Made by a program: the position numbers and the translations under genes
Shown here: piece after piece, positions 35,127 through 47,436 of the stretch
Numbering within the stretch: the stretch's first letter is position 1
How the letters are laid out: every line of letters starts with the position of its first letter
The notes under the pieces: model-generated
What the model was told of the DNA's origin: nothing
Seen by the model: the letters and a program-made list of their open reading frames with translations, nothing else
The model's database searches: none
DNA from: Thinopyrum elongatum
Taxonomy: Eukaryota; Streptophyta; Magnoliopsida; Poales; Poaceae
Direction of reading: 5' to 3'
NCBI GenBank assembly: GCA_011799875.1
Contig: CM022299.1
Coordinates: 338,480,447-338,544,446, forward strand
Length of the DNA stretch: 64,000 nucleotides

Positions 35127-35904
35127 ATTTCTTGTCTTGATAATTTGTTTGCTTATAAAATCCCTATGCATCGAAGTATGTTAGACTTAAATGCGTTTGT
35201 CACATGTATTATGATGTTCTTGAGTGTTTGCACAATTTGCCTCTGTTATGATTGTGTTTTTTATGTTTTAATTAGTGTTTGTGCCAAGTAAAGCCTTTAG
35301 GATAGCTTTGGGTGATAGTTGATTTGATCCTGTTGAAAAACAGAAACTTTTGCGTCTAGTAACAGAATTGTTAAAATTCACAGAAGCGACGAAAATTTCT
35401 GAATTTTTACACAAGATTTATATACAAATTGCCTCTGTTGTCCTAATGTTTCAGAATTTTTGGAGTTACAAAAGTATGAGTAAAATTCGAGTCTTTACAG
35501 ACTGTTCTGTTTTTGACAGATTCTGTTTTCTTTGCATTATGTGCTTATTTTGATGAATCTATGGATTGTATCGGGGGGTACAAGCCATGGTAAAGTTAGA
35601 ATACATTAGGTATAATGCAATAACAAAATATGAATGTGTTTTCAATAGTACTTAAAGCAAATATTGGTTTTCTTATACTAACGGATCTCACGAAGGGTTT
35701 GTTAAGTTTTGTGTGATTGAAGTTTTCAAGTTTTGGGTGAGATCTTGATGGATGAAGGAATAAGGAGTGAGAAGAGCCTAAGCTTGGGGATGCCCATGGC
35801 ACCCCAAGGTAATATTCAAGGAGAACCAAGCAACTAAGGTTGGGGATGCCCCGAAAGGCACCCCCTCTTTCTTCTAACAACCATCGGTAATTTTACTTGG
35901 AGCT

Positions 35905-37261
35905 TGATGTCTACTACGCAACCTTCTTCTTGTAGACTCGTGTTGGGCCTCCAAGCGCAGAGTATTGTAGGACAGTAGCAAATTTCCCTCAAGTGGATGG
36001 CCTAAGGTTTATCAATCCGTGGGAGGCGTAGGATGAAGATGGTCTCTCTCAAACAGCCCTGCAACCAAATAACAAAGATTCTCTTGTGTCCCCAACACAC
36101 CCAATACAATGGTAAATTGTATAGGTGCACTAGTTCGGCGAAGAGATGGTGATACAAGTGTAATATGGATGGTAGATATAGGTTTTTGTAACCTGAAATT
36201 ATAAAAACAGCAAGGTAGCAAGTAGCAAAAGTGAGCAAAAATGGTATTGCAATGCTTGGAAACAAGGCCTAGGGTTCATACTTTCACTAGTGCAAGTTCT
36301 CTCAACAATGATAACATAATTGGATCACATAACAATCCCTCAACGTGCAACAAAGAATCACTCCAAAGTTTCTATCGGAGAACGTAGGATGAAAACGTGC
36401 ATCAACCCCTATGCATAGATTACCCCAATGTCACCTCGGGAATCCGCGAGTTGAGTGCCAAAACATACATCAAGTGAATCAATAGAACATCCCATTGTCA
36501 CCACAGATACCCCATTGCAAGACATACATCAAGTGTTCTCAAATCCAAACTCAATCCAACATAACGAAACCTCAAAGAGCAAGACTCAATTCATCATAAG
36601 AAGGTAGAGGGGGAGAAACACCATATGATTGAACTATATTAACAAAGCTCGCGGTACATCAAGATCGTGCCAAATCAAGAACATGAGAGAGAGAGATCAA
36701 ACACATCGCTACTGGTACATACCCTCAGCCCCGAGGGTGAACTACTCCCTCCTCATCATGGAGACTGCTGGGATGATGAAGATGGCCATCGGTGATGGTT
36801 TCCCCCTCCGGCAGGGTGCCGGAACGTGCTCCCGATTGTTTTTCGTGGCTACAGAGGCTTGCGGCGGCGGAACTCCCGATCTAGGTTTCTTTTCGGGGGT
36901 TTTGGTATTTATAGGAATTTTTGGCGTCGGTCTCATGTCAAGGGGGTGCCCGAGGGGCCCACAAGCCAGGAGCTAGCGCCCTGGGGGGTAGGGCGCGGCT
37001 AGGGGGCTTGTGGACTCCTCGTCCACTTCCTGGCCCAGCTCTGGTGCTTCGGGGGTCTCTTTTGGTCCATAAAAAATCATCGTAAATTTTCAGCCCATTC
37101 CGAGAACTTTTATTTCTGCACAAAAAATGACACCACGGTAGTTCTGCTAAAAACAGCGTTAGTCCGGGTTAGTTCTAATCAAATCATACCAAAACCATAT
37201 AATTTTTTTGTAAACATGGCATGAATACTTCATAAATTATAGATATGTTGGAGACGTATCA
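35905..37261 (-). repeat. Complete 3' LTR of the WHAM-like element
   Basis: 1357 bp, from TGATGTCTACTACGCAACCT to GAGACGTATCA on the plus strand. Its right 580 bp match 38612-39199. Confidence 0.88.
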
Positions 37262-38611
37262 GCATTCCCAAGCTTAATTCCTGCTCGTCCTCGAGTAGGT
37301 AAATTATAAAAGAAATAATTTATGAAGTGTGAATGCTAGCAAGTGCACAAGTTTAATCAATAATAATTTCAACCACTTTTTCTAGCATCATTACATATCA
37401 TAACAGTAGCTCATCTCATAAAACTTCTCATGATCAAGTAGCAAGCTATTCACATGTTAAAGCATAGATCATAAACTTTCTTGAAAACTAACAAACTATG
37501 TTCTCAGTCATCAAACAATTGCAATTCATCTTATTTTCAGGAAGGGTCTATGTAAGAGCTTTAATTTAGCAAATTCCACATACTCAACTATCATATAGTC
37601 TTCCATGATTGCTACCGCTCAAAGCATATTTTTAGAACAAATAGGATCCATCGAACACAGAGAAAGATAGGGGCTTAGTGTTTCGCTTCCCAACTTATTT
37701 ATCATATAGATAATTGTCAACAATAATCATGATCAAATATATTTGAATAACCATATATGCTTAGATCTTTCCCCACCACATGATGCTTGCCAACTAAAGA
37801 ATAGGTTGGAATAAGAAATGGACTCAACAAAAATAAAAGTAAAAGATAGGCCCTTCGCAGAGGGAAGCATGGATTTGCAGAGGTGCCAGAGCTCGAAGCT
37901 TTCAAACAGAGATGAACATAATTTTGAGAGGTATGCTTTCATTGTCAACATAACAACCAAGAGTTCTCACTATCTTCTATGCTAGACACATTATAGGCGG
38001 TTCCCAAACAGAATGGTAAAGTTTTTACTCCCCCTCCGCCAACAATCACACTCCACGGCTAGCCGAATTCATGGGTGCCGTCCATACCAACAACTTTCCT
38101 GGGGGAGTTTTGTTTAATTATTTGTAATTTTGTTTTTGATCTTTTGATCATAGGACTGGGCATCCCAATTACCAGCCACTCTCTCGTGAATGACAAGTGA
38201 ATAAACATCGTGAGAATAACCCACCTAGCATGGAAGATACTGACAGCCCCTAGTCGCTACATGAGCAATTTGAGCATACAAAACAGATTATTATTTGAAG
38301 GTTTAGAGTTTGGCACATGCAAATTTACTTAGAACAACAGGTAAATACTACATATAGGTATATATGGTGGACACTCAGGGAAGAAACTTGGTTCAAGGAT
38401 TTTGGATGCACAAGCAGTATTCCCGCTTAGTACAGAAATTTTGGCTAGCAAAAGATTCTAAAAAGCAAGCACCACATGTTGGAGGATCCATAACAATATA
38501 ACTTCTATACAAATATACCCAAGCATAACTCATTATGTTGTCTTCCTTGTCCAACTTCAACTAATTTGCTCAAGTTTGAAAATAATTAATGGGGATCATG
38601 ATCACAATCAC

Positions 38612-39199
38612 GAGAGAGAGAGAGAGAGAGAGATCAAACACATCGCTACTGGTACATACCCTCAGCCCCAATGGTGAACTACTCCCTCCTCGTCATGGAG
38701 ACCGCTGAGATGATGAAGATGGCCACCGGTGATGGTTTCCCCCTCCGGCAGGGTGTCAGAACGGGCTCCCGATTGGTTTTTTGTGGCTACAGAGGCTTAC
38801 AGCGGCGGAACTCCCGATCTAGGTTTCTTTTCGGGGGTTTTGGTATTTAAAGGAATTTTCGGCGTCGGTCTCATGTCACGGGGGTGCCCGAGGGGCCCAC
38901 AAGCCGGGAGCTAGCGCCCTGCGGGGTAGGGCACGGCTAGGGGGCTTGTGGACTCCTCGTCCACTTCCTGGCCCAGCTCTGGTGCTTCGGGGGTCTCTTT
39001 TGGGCCATAAAAAATCACCGTAAATTTTCAGGCCATTCCGAGAACTTTTATTTCTGCAAAAAAAACGACACCACGGTAGTTCTGCTGAAAACAGCGTTAG
39101 TCCGGGTTAGTTCTAATCAAATCATACCAAAACCATATAAAATTGTTGTAAACATGGCATGAATACTTCATAAATTATAGATACGTTGGAGACATATCA
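38612..39199 (-). repeat. Truncated 5' LTR of the WHAM-like element
   Basis: The outer part of the LTR, starting in a (GA)n run at 38612-38633 and ending GAGACATATCA. The matching place in the complete LTR (about 36684) has a shorter GA run, so the deletion endpoint coincides with the microsatellite. Confidence 0.88.
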
Positions 39200-40486
39200 G
39201 AGCTATATTTTTATTCGTCACATATCATGAGTTTTGCTTGGAGCGTCTTGTATTATATGAGTCTTTGCTTGTTTTGCTTTTTAGTTTGTCGCAATCATCA
39301 TTGCTGGACACACCTATTTGAGAGAGCCATAATTATGCTATGATTTGTTAGAATTGCTCTATGTGCTTCACTTAACTTTTTTGAGCTACGGAATTGCTTT
39401 AGTGCTTCACTTATATCTTTTTTAGCACGGTGGTGCTTTGATTTTTGAAGAATTACTCTCATGCTTCACTTAGATTAATTTGAGAGTTAGTAAAATTTTT
39501 GAAGAAATTCTCTCATGCTTCACTTATATTATTTTGAGAGATGAAATTTTTTATGCCCATGTTCTTCACTTAAATTTGTTTGAGCTTGTAAAAAGCAATT
39601 GCAATATATGTAACTAGTCTCAAAGTGATAGATATCCAAGAGGGATATAATAAAAACTTTCATGAAGACCATTGGACAAAATAAACTTGATTCTTTGTAA
39701 TAGTTTTGAGACATGATGATAGTAATATGTGGGTCATGTTGGTGAGTAATTATGCTTTAGTAATAATATTGGTGTTAAGGTTTGTGATTCCCTAAGCAAG
39801 CACGAAAGTCAATAGTTATGCAATGAAATTACATCCTACTTGTGGTGCATTATTCGGTGTTAGTTATGCTTAATGCTTGTTTATGAGAATTTTCATTTCT
39901 TGGTTGGTTGCTTCTCAATCTATTTGCTAGCCTTTCCTTGTACTAAGTGGGAATACTACTTGTGCATCCAAAATCCTTAAACCCAGTTATGCCATATGAG
40001 TCCACCATACCTACCTATATGCGGTATTTCCGTGCCGTTCTAAGTAAATTTGTATGTGCCAACTCTAACTTTCAAAATGAATTTCGTTTTTTGTGTGCCC
40101 TTACCGCTCATGAAGCGGCAGGGGGTGGCCGGTATTTTTCCATGCTAGATGTGTTATTCTCCGGATGAGTGTTTATTCACTTGTCATTGCACGAGAGTGT
40201 GGCGGTAATAGGGATGCCTAGTCCCGAAATGAAAAAGAAATTTACTTTATGTTGTCAAATAATAAATTCCTTGGAAAGTGTTGGTATGGAAGGCACCCGT
40301 CGATACGGCTAGCCATGGATTGTGAAAGAATGGTGGAAAAAGAAATAAACTTTATTTTCTGTTCGGGAACCGCCTATGATGTATCTAGCATGGAAAGTAT
40401 TGGGAACTACTCGGTCGTTTTAGTTGACGGGAAAAGCATGCCTCTCAAAATATTTTATCTCTCAATTTAAGCTTTGAGCTCTGGCA

Positions 40487-43400
40487 TGTAACACCCCCAT
40501 GTATCAACTACAGTGATCACCTTTTGAAAATGCCAAGTCAGCATGATTAACTAGTCTTGATCATCATTGCATCATATCTCATTTCAAATTCCAAATCAAA
40601 TTGCAATTCAAACTTAAAGTGAAAATAAGGGTTGCTCAAATACAGGAACTAAAATGTCCATAATGTTGCATAAATTCCCAATGCTATTATAAAAATAAAA
40701 CCAACATTTTTGAAACTCCAAAAATGTCCCTAGCAATTAAAACAGAGGTTCAACCCCACTTATGAGAGCCATTTAAATTTAAACATAATTTGTTTAAACT
40801 TCAAATAGCCCCAAACTTTTGGTGCAACACCAAAATATTATGCTAGATTTATGTGCCAAGATTCACAACTGACAAAAATCATTTGGTAGCTAAAAGAAAT
40901 AGAAATTAGTAGCTAAAACTAAAATAGAAAAGAATAAAAAGTAGAGGAGCAAACAACTGTGCAACTGGGCCTTAAAAGAATAGTGAGGCCCAGCCCACAA
41001 GCGACCTCTCCTTCCCCTGTTCACCCGAGTGCGGTGGCTACCGTGCGAACATCCATGCCGCAGATCGTTCACGTGCCGTCCATCCGGCCCCTCCTCGACG
41101 ACTACAAGGCGCCCTCATTCCCCTCGGCCGAACCCTAGGCCATTCCCCCCTTCCTCGCGTCGCCCCCTTCCACACAGTACGCACAACCGCCCCGTGGCAA
41201 TGAATCACCTCGTCGCCACGGCCAACGTCGACCCCGCGTCAAGTTAGCGAGTCTAGAAGAACCGCCGCTGCTCTCTGCTTCATCTACGAGGGCCAGATCG
41301 AGCCCATCCTCGCTGCATCACCGGACCGCGTCGATCCCCTCCGTCGGCGTTTGCTTCGGCCACGGCTTCGATCCACCGTCGTCCGAACCTCCCCGAACCA
41401 CCTGGTCCCGCCGTCGCCACCACTGTGAGACCCAGCTCCTTCTCCTCCCTTTTCCTGCATCGATCCGGTCCTCTAGAGCATCCCCGTCGTTTGTCCGCGT
41501 ACCACTGTAGGCCGCCGTCACCGCCGTGCCTGATGCCGTCGGAGCTCGAGCTCACTGCGCCGCTCCGCGTTCGGCCTCGTCGGCTCGTGCGCGCCGCTCC
41601 CTGGCCGCACCCAGGCGCGCCACCGCAGCCGCCCGCGACCCTGCCGCGGCTGCTGCTGCTGCGCCTCCCGACCGCCCAGCCGCGCCGACCCGCAGCCGCC
41701 TCGCGCCGGCGTAGCCCGCCTGCCGGCCCATGCTCGCCACCCCCCTGCGTTGCTCGCCCGTGCTCACGCCGTCCAGTGCACGCCCATGACGCACCCCGCG
41801 CCGCTTCCTGCCTCACCGCGTGGCGTGCCTGTCGCCGTCGCTCGCTTCCAGCCAAGCCACCCAGCGCGCGTCTCGCCTCCCTCTGGTCCCGTCCCGGCCA
41901 GCCGCCGCTCCCCGTGCTGGCCGTGCCTTGCGCGTGCGCACGCGCCGACGTGCCTGCCTCCTGCCTGCTACTGCTTCCGGTTGCCCACTGCTGCTGCCGC
42001 TTGCTACTCGTCTGCTGTTACTGATGCCAAGTGCTGCCAGGTACTGTAGCTATAGTTAGCTTTTCTAAATCTGCATTGACTAACCACCTAGACAGCCCCT
42101 AATCAGCGGTTAAACAATTGTTAAAAGGTGTAAGAATTATATGGACATAAAGTACACTTGACAAACTCCATTTTATTCCATTGGAACAAATCCATTTGAG
42201 GCACGGATTAAATGCAATGAAAATGACAAAAGTCTATATTTTTTTAACAGAAAAGACTGAAAACAGAGTTATTGTGGTAGCTACTTTAGGGCAGAAAATA
42301 AACATGTTACATGGTTCTAACAGAGATGCAATTGATACCATCTTGTAGATCACAGAAAACTGATCAAGATTGGTTTAAGGCGCTAATTCATAGGATGGGC
42401 AGAACACTAGTTATAGCCTCTGGAAAACAGCAAGTGAAGTTTAAAGACTGAACAATTCTCAGACTTAGCCAATTTTCAGGAATTCCAAATAAATGTTTAA
42501 AACTTTGAAAAATCATATAAAATAAACCGTAGCTCGGATCGAAAAACTTTGTATATGAAAGTTGCTCAGAACGACGAGACGAATCTGAAATCGTGGTCCG
42601 TTCATCCGTCACACGTCCCTTACTATCCAAACATGGAACCGTTCCCCTCCGGTCATCTGTCTGACAAATGTCCGGAACCGGGAAAACATTCCCGGATGGA
42701 TTCCCCCTTCTCGGTGACGTGAAACCATACGTTAGGACACACCCGGCACTGCATATTGTCATGTCATACATTGTGTTGCTCTTGTTTGCTTTATATTTAC
42801 TGTTTCTTCCTCCTCTTCTCTCTCGGTAGACCCCGGTACCGACGCAGTTCTCGAGACCGACGCAACTCAGGAGCCCGACGACACCATTGACGACCTTGCC
42901 TTTGCCGCCGAGCAACCAGGCAAGCCCCCCCTTTGATCATCCCGATTTCGGCCATTTCTATTTTCTCATGCTTGCATTAGAATTGCTGCTACTACTGCTT
43001 TACCTATTCTGATGCATAGCCTGTTTATTGTAACCTGCTGTAGATAATTACCTGCATAACCTAAACTGCTTAGTATAGGCTGGGTAGAGACCTATCAGTG
43101 ACCCCACTTATCCCGACTGCCCCACTGGATTATCCGAAGACCTGATCAACGGGACTGAAGACCAGGCTCCGGCACCGCACATCATCCCCCTTAGTTGTAA
43201 CGACACTGCAGCGTTACTATCGAGTGCCGAGGGTGAAACCTCTTGTAGCACTTCTGATGTTAACTCTGTAGAGTAGCTATTCAGTCGTGGTCATCGAGGG
43301 TGATTCCTCCTTCACCGCTTCCGATAACGACGCCGTCGTACAACACCTCAAGTGTGAACCCAGCGAGGGTGATTCCTCCGAGTTCACCTTGATGGATACA

Positions 43401-43889
43401 TCGAGTAGGAATCCAACGAGGGTGATACCTCGGATTCCCCTGATGTTATGGACACACAGATACTTGGACTGTACTATTGTTACTTGGAAGGCATGTCGAC
43501 CCTGAGGGGTACCCGCGTGTGATGTGAAGATGGGTTGCCTGTATGGTGCCCGAGTGATGAATACGAGGCGTGGCCGGGCATTCTTGACCCTTGCCGCAAG
43601 TCCTCGAGACGGGGCGACGGGGTCACATCTTTCGTGAGTCTCTGCTCGTTACCGCACCCCCAAGGTACTAACGATTTGGATATTTGATTCGAGTGGGCCT
43701 CTTGCCCGATAGCACTAACCATCACGTGGGAAAAGTTATGGCACTCTGCACCGTATGCATCAGCTGAAAGCTCTGTCAGACGTCCAGTTCAGCATTGCGG
43801 CCGGGACGGACCGGCGCCCCCCTGGTGCCTGGCTTCCCCCTGCACGCAACGACTCGGAGTGCACAGGGCGATGGCCCAAGACCTCTGTG
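40487..43889 (+). repeat. Truncated chromovirus-type LTR, subfamily 1
   Basis: Starts TGTAACACCCCCATGTATCA and shares long blocks with the LTRs at 55219-58259 and 61270 onwards: the start, the AAATCATATAAAATAA..CCGTAGCTC block at about 42510, and the ACGACGCCGTCGTACAACACC and CCTGAGGGGTACCCGCG blocks. The middle (about 40980-42060) is GC-rich but not alignable by eye, so it is another subfamily. It follows the Sabrina interior directly at 40486. Its 3' end is missing and the Tat-like array begins at about 43890. A solo LTR cut later, or one end of a larger deleted element, are both possible. Confidence 0.75.
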
Positions 43890-43894
43890 CGCTT

Positions 43895-45288
43895 AGGAGC
43901 CGAATGGTGTGATGCAAAATCTGAACCATTCATTTGCTTAACTCCAAAGCCGATCTCACACGAAGATCAGCTAGAGAATAAAAAGTTTACCTTCAATTCA
44001 AGCATGTGTGATCAAATATTTGATTTGTTGCTGAAAAATAATTACGTAAGAATTCTTGATCACCATGTTGAGCCATCTATCCAAGGACGAATGTATTGTA
44101 AGTTGCATGATTCGTTCAAGCATAACTTTGAGGATTGCAACATGTTTTGTCAAATAGTTAAATCGGCCATTGAAAAAGGACGATTGAAATTTGTTGAAAC
44201 ACCAAGAGATGACTAGTCTATTCCGATTGGTCCTCATGGCAAAAAGTTTTTGCATCGGCAGCTTCAAGCCGATCCATTTAAAGAGAAGGTAAAAGCTGCA
44301 TGTGACGGGATCAAGCTTTCAAGTAAACAACTTTTTGAAGAGCATAATGAACATAATCTTGAGGGCGAGAATTCCATCGAGGATACAATGAAGACGCCAA
44401 GGACTGGGGGGCAACAAGCAAATCCAATGACCGATGAAAGCAAACCAAAAGAAAACAAAGGTCAAAATAAGCGCAAGTGTAAGAGATCAAAAATCACCTT
44501 CGCCGAACTATTGGATAAATATAAAAAGAAGAGTGAAGAGAAGAATGCTTATCGGCCAAATCATGCAAAGAAACCAAGATCACCCCAAGGCCCAAATATG
44601 AGGATCGGTATTGGCAAAGTGAGAATTTTAATGCAACATATTCATATCCTTATTTTGGGCCGCCAATGCCAATGCCGTGGATGCCTCCCTATGCTCATGT
44701 AGATCCATATCCATCATGGGACATGTATGATACAAGGGCATATTCTCCATCTTATTTAGACCATCTCACCAATATTATGCAGCTCCAAAAAGATCGACAT
44801 TTGAACAATCACATGTTAAAGACCGTTTCTATCATAAGGAATCGATTCGGAGCTCAAGGAAGAAGAAAGAGGTGGTCAAACAAGTTTACCGCGTTAAAAG
44901 AGATGGTCGTAAGAGTGCTACTTCAGATTTGATCTCAAATGAAAAAGAGCCAATGAAAGTGTTGACATTGGCTACTAAAGGCAACAAGATGAAGCAATCA
45001 ATTGTTGATAGTCAAAGTACCAAATCTGAAGAAAATAAGTTGAGAGTGCACAAGGCCAAAAAGGAATTACCATTGATCAAAACAGAATCACAACCGAGAT
45101 GCCCACTCGGCTTATCGTATTGGCAAAAGAAGGAATTACAAAAGCTTAGTGCACAAGAGCTGAAAAAGAACATGGCATGGGTTCCCAAGAGGAGTAGTCA
45201 AAATAAAAATGATGTGCAACCTTCTATTGCAACAAGTGTTACAAAACTAAAGAAAGAGAAGGATGGAAGCCAAAAACAATTAAGCTGA
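43895..45288 (+). pseudogene. Gag-like region, array unit 1 (5' part missing)
   Basis: Begins inside gag and is open in pieces. It contains the block CKLHDSFKHNFEDCNMF, a C-x2-H-x4-H-x4-C arrangement like the metal-binding motif in plant Tat gag proteins, followed by IVKSAIEKGRLKFVETPRDD and TAG. Later pieces (44250-44702, 44872-45288) include ITFAELLDKYKKKSEEK and CPLGLSYWQKKELQKLSAQE. Several frame changes separate the pieces. Confidence 0.6.
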
Positions 45289-45695
45289 AGGTTTGCATAA
45301 CCCCATCAAAATCTTCGGTTAGCACATCATCCATATTCGCCAAACATGCCATTGATGTCTTTGTCATGGAATTCATCCCCAGGTACAATCGATCACCCTT
45401 CATGGGCTTATTTAGATCCATGGATGCAATATAATTTCTTATATCATGAAAGGGTATTACCAAATCACTATATATTTGATTAGCTACAAGTTTATTGTTG
45501 GTCAAAAGGGCCAAAATATTTGATTTGTCATTTCATTTGTTTATTTCGGCTATACTTGCTTTGGTGGATGAAGTTTACATGGACCTTATGTTAATGGCCG
45601 ATATTTATCTACCGTCCTAAGAATATGTCAAAGCATGGCCAGTGTAGCATCCGAACATCGTCCTTAGTTCGATTGGAAAGCGAGACAAGCCTTTG

Positions 45696-45935
45696 GTTGC
45701 CATAGGTGCTACACATATTGAGGTGTTCGGTGATTCGTTATGAGAAGCGCAACAAATATCCAAGGGTTATCAATGTTTTGGCGAATCACTTATAATTTAT
45801 TTTGAGGTATGTCCAGATGTAAAATTTACCATGGGTTGCTTTAATACTGCTCATATATTTGGACATGGCAATTGAAGTGCAAATGAGTTGGCACATCAAA
45901 CATCCGGCTACTATGTTGATCATGGTGTATTGCAT
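45696..45935 (+). pseudogene. Second (Tat-type) RNase H remnant, unit 1
   Basis: One frame reads IEVFGDSL-stop-EAQQISKGYQCFGESLIIYFEVC, then FNTAHIFGHGN-stop-SANELAHQTSGYYVD. GDS..QQ..G.YQC and ANELA..ASGY-like spacing are hallmarks of the additional RNase H of the Tat lineage. The in-frame TGA codons (first at 45741-45743) are also present in unit 2, so they predate the array. Confidence 0.65.
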
Positions 45936-46004
45936 ATATCTATCAGTAGCCGATGCTTATTCTCGCCAATGTAGGTAAGGCCGAATTGGAGCTCATCGCT
46001 TTGG

Positions 46005-46331
46005 CCACTAATGAAACTTTTATGCAGGCGAAGCAAGGATTGGAAGAAGTTCATTCATTATTATCTAAAAAATCCCAGCAAAAGGGTGAACAATATGGTT
46101 CAAAGGATGGTTTTGAGATACATATCTATAGAACTTTATCAACGGATTGTTATAGAAGTTGAGAAGTTTTCACCCAAGTTTGCATCAAGAGGTTCAAAGA
46201 GGCAATGGCCGATACACAATTATTGCCCTAAGAGTACAAATGGCCAATGGAGTGTTGACATCGTCCTTAGAACAAACGCGGTGCAAATTATTTTTCTGCA
46301 TTCAAGCTTTGCCGAAAAACAGGGGATCATG
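46005..46331 (+). pseudogene. Integrase N-terminal remnant, unit 1
   Basis: Open over KDWKKFIHYYLKNPSK and a following arginine-rich, Tyr-rich stretch (LRYISIELYQRIVIE). It resembles the DW..P...YL.NP segment upstream of integrase in Tat elements. The catalytic core is absent; sequence passes straight to the purine tract and LTR 1. Confidence 0.55.
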
Positions 46332-47335
46332 TGTTGACACCAGATTTTGGCATGGTACAAAATGCAAATAAGATGGTCTCAAATGGTGAACTGATCTACT
46401 TTAAAAAGTTCCATATTGTCAACATGAACACCTTTGAAGTTTGGGCCATCGCCATCCGATCTCATCTCGAAGGCCAAAGTTGTGTTAGAAATACTGAGAT
46501 TTTGTATCCAGAGAATTGTTCCGCCGATTAGACCTCCAAGACAGCATCAAATGAGAAAACTTTCTACATGAATTGTCTTCATCTTATTGAAACGGTCAAT
46601 TTTGAAATAAAAAACGTTTCAATCCGAGGTCGTATGTAAAAGTTAGAGCCATTCAAGTGCAGCCCTACCACTAGGCAAAAACTCGCCCGCCGAGTCAGAC
46701 ATCGTGTCTGATAGGTAGGGCCACCAATTGGTTATATTGCGCGTGCATTTCGGCCGACAAGACAACCTTGAATCAAAAAACTAAAAACATGAAAGTTGTT
46801 CGTCTCGTCGAAATGGTCAAATTTTCTTTTGGTCTCATCTTCATCCGAGGTCGTTTGTGGCCTGTGGGACCTAAAAACCAAACTGTTGTCCCAGACTTAC
46901 CTAAATCCAAGTTCAGTTAATTTTGGAAAGATTTGGATGTGATTTGAAGTCCTTTTCTTGTACGGAAAGTCCATTCGCCTATTATATTGACAAGAGGTGA
47001 TGGCCGATTGAAAAACACACAATCGAACAATCATCTACCACTTATTTATCTTTTATCTTCTCCCTTGTTCTTCTTCTTCCTCGTTCTTCGTTCGTTCTTC
47101 TTTTGTAGGGCGGCGAACCTCGAGGCCATAGGGGCGGTCATGCCGACCTAGGGCAGCCCATAGCCGCCGCGCGCCCTGACGGGGTCCCTCCCGGGCGTGT
47201 GTGGTTTTGGGTGTACAAAAGCGCCCGCCGGATTGTCTTGCGCACCGCGCTTCCGGCAGGTCTCCTTCAACGTGAGCTGCGGTGAATCACCCCTGGCGTC
47301 GAGGGTACACGGTGACGTGTTCGTGTGCGAACACA
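46332..47335 (+). repeat. Tat-like LTR 1
   Basis: Starts TGTTGACACCAGATTTTGGC after a purine tract (AAAAACAGGGGATCATG) and ends GTGCGAACACA before the primer site. About 1004 bp. The end may be off by 2 bases. Confidence 0.82.
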
Positions 47336-47340
47336 CTTTT

Positions 47341-47359
47341 TTGGTGACTCCACTGGGGA
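47341..47359 (+). other. Tat-like primer-binding site 1
   Basis: TTGGTGACTCCACTGGGGA, five bases after LTR 1. The TGGCGACTCC.CTGGGGA type is used by Tat/Ogre-lineage elements (reported as Arg-tRNA primed). Confidence 0.65.
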
Positions 47360-47436
47360 TGAAGCTTTGAGCGGTCTCCAGCCCGTTCTTGCTACGAAGA
47401 GATTGTCATGTAGGGTTTGCAATCTACAAAGGTAAT

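Larger units (their letters stand above)
35905..39199 (-). mobile_element. WHAM-like LTR element with partly deleted 5' LTR
   Basis: Inserted in the Sabrina-type interior with a perfect target duplication, GAGCT, at 35900-35904 and 39200-39204. The 3' LTR (35905-37261) is complete. The interior 37262-about 38611 is a remnant starting with the same AAGCTTAATTCCTGCTC block as the Sabrina element. The 5' LTR keeps only about 590 bp (38612-39199). The primer site and any gag region are gone. No coding frame is recognisable. It belongs to the same broad Athila group (TGATACGTCTCCAACATATC-type end) but has a different LTR. Confidence 0.85.
32584..40486 (+). mobile_element. Sabrina-type element, copy B, 3' part missing
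   Basis: LTR 32584-34139, primer site, degenerate frame, then noncoding interior 35127-35904. The interior resumes after the WHAM-like insertion at 39205-40486. It matches the interior of the 2544-9412 element on the opposite strand up to the bases GCTCTGGCA, where the chromovirus LTR begins. The rest of the interior and the 3' LTR are not in the window. Confidence 0.88.

Noticed and set aside
41029..41855. Promoter-and-first-exon look of a plant gene (GC-rich start after AT-rich DNA)
   Set aside because: It falls inside the LTR that starts TGTAACACCC at 40487. Related LTRs at 55.2 and 61.3 kb have an equivalent GC-rich block.
43998..44267. Minus-strand 89-codon frames repeated at 49400 and 54775
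   Set aside because: They mirror the gag-like metal-binding block on the plus strand; their conservation follows from the repeat array.
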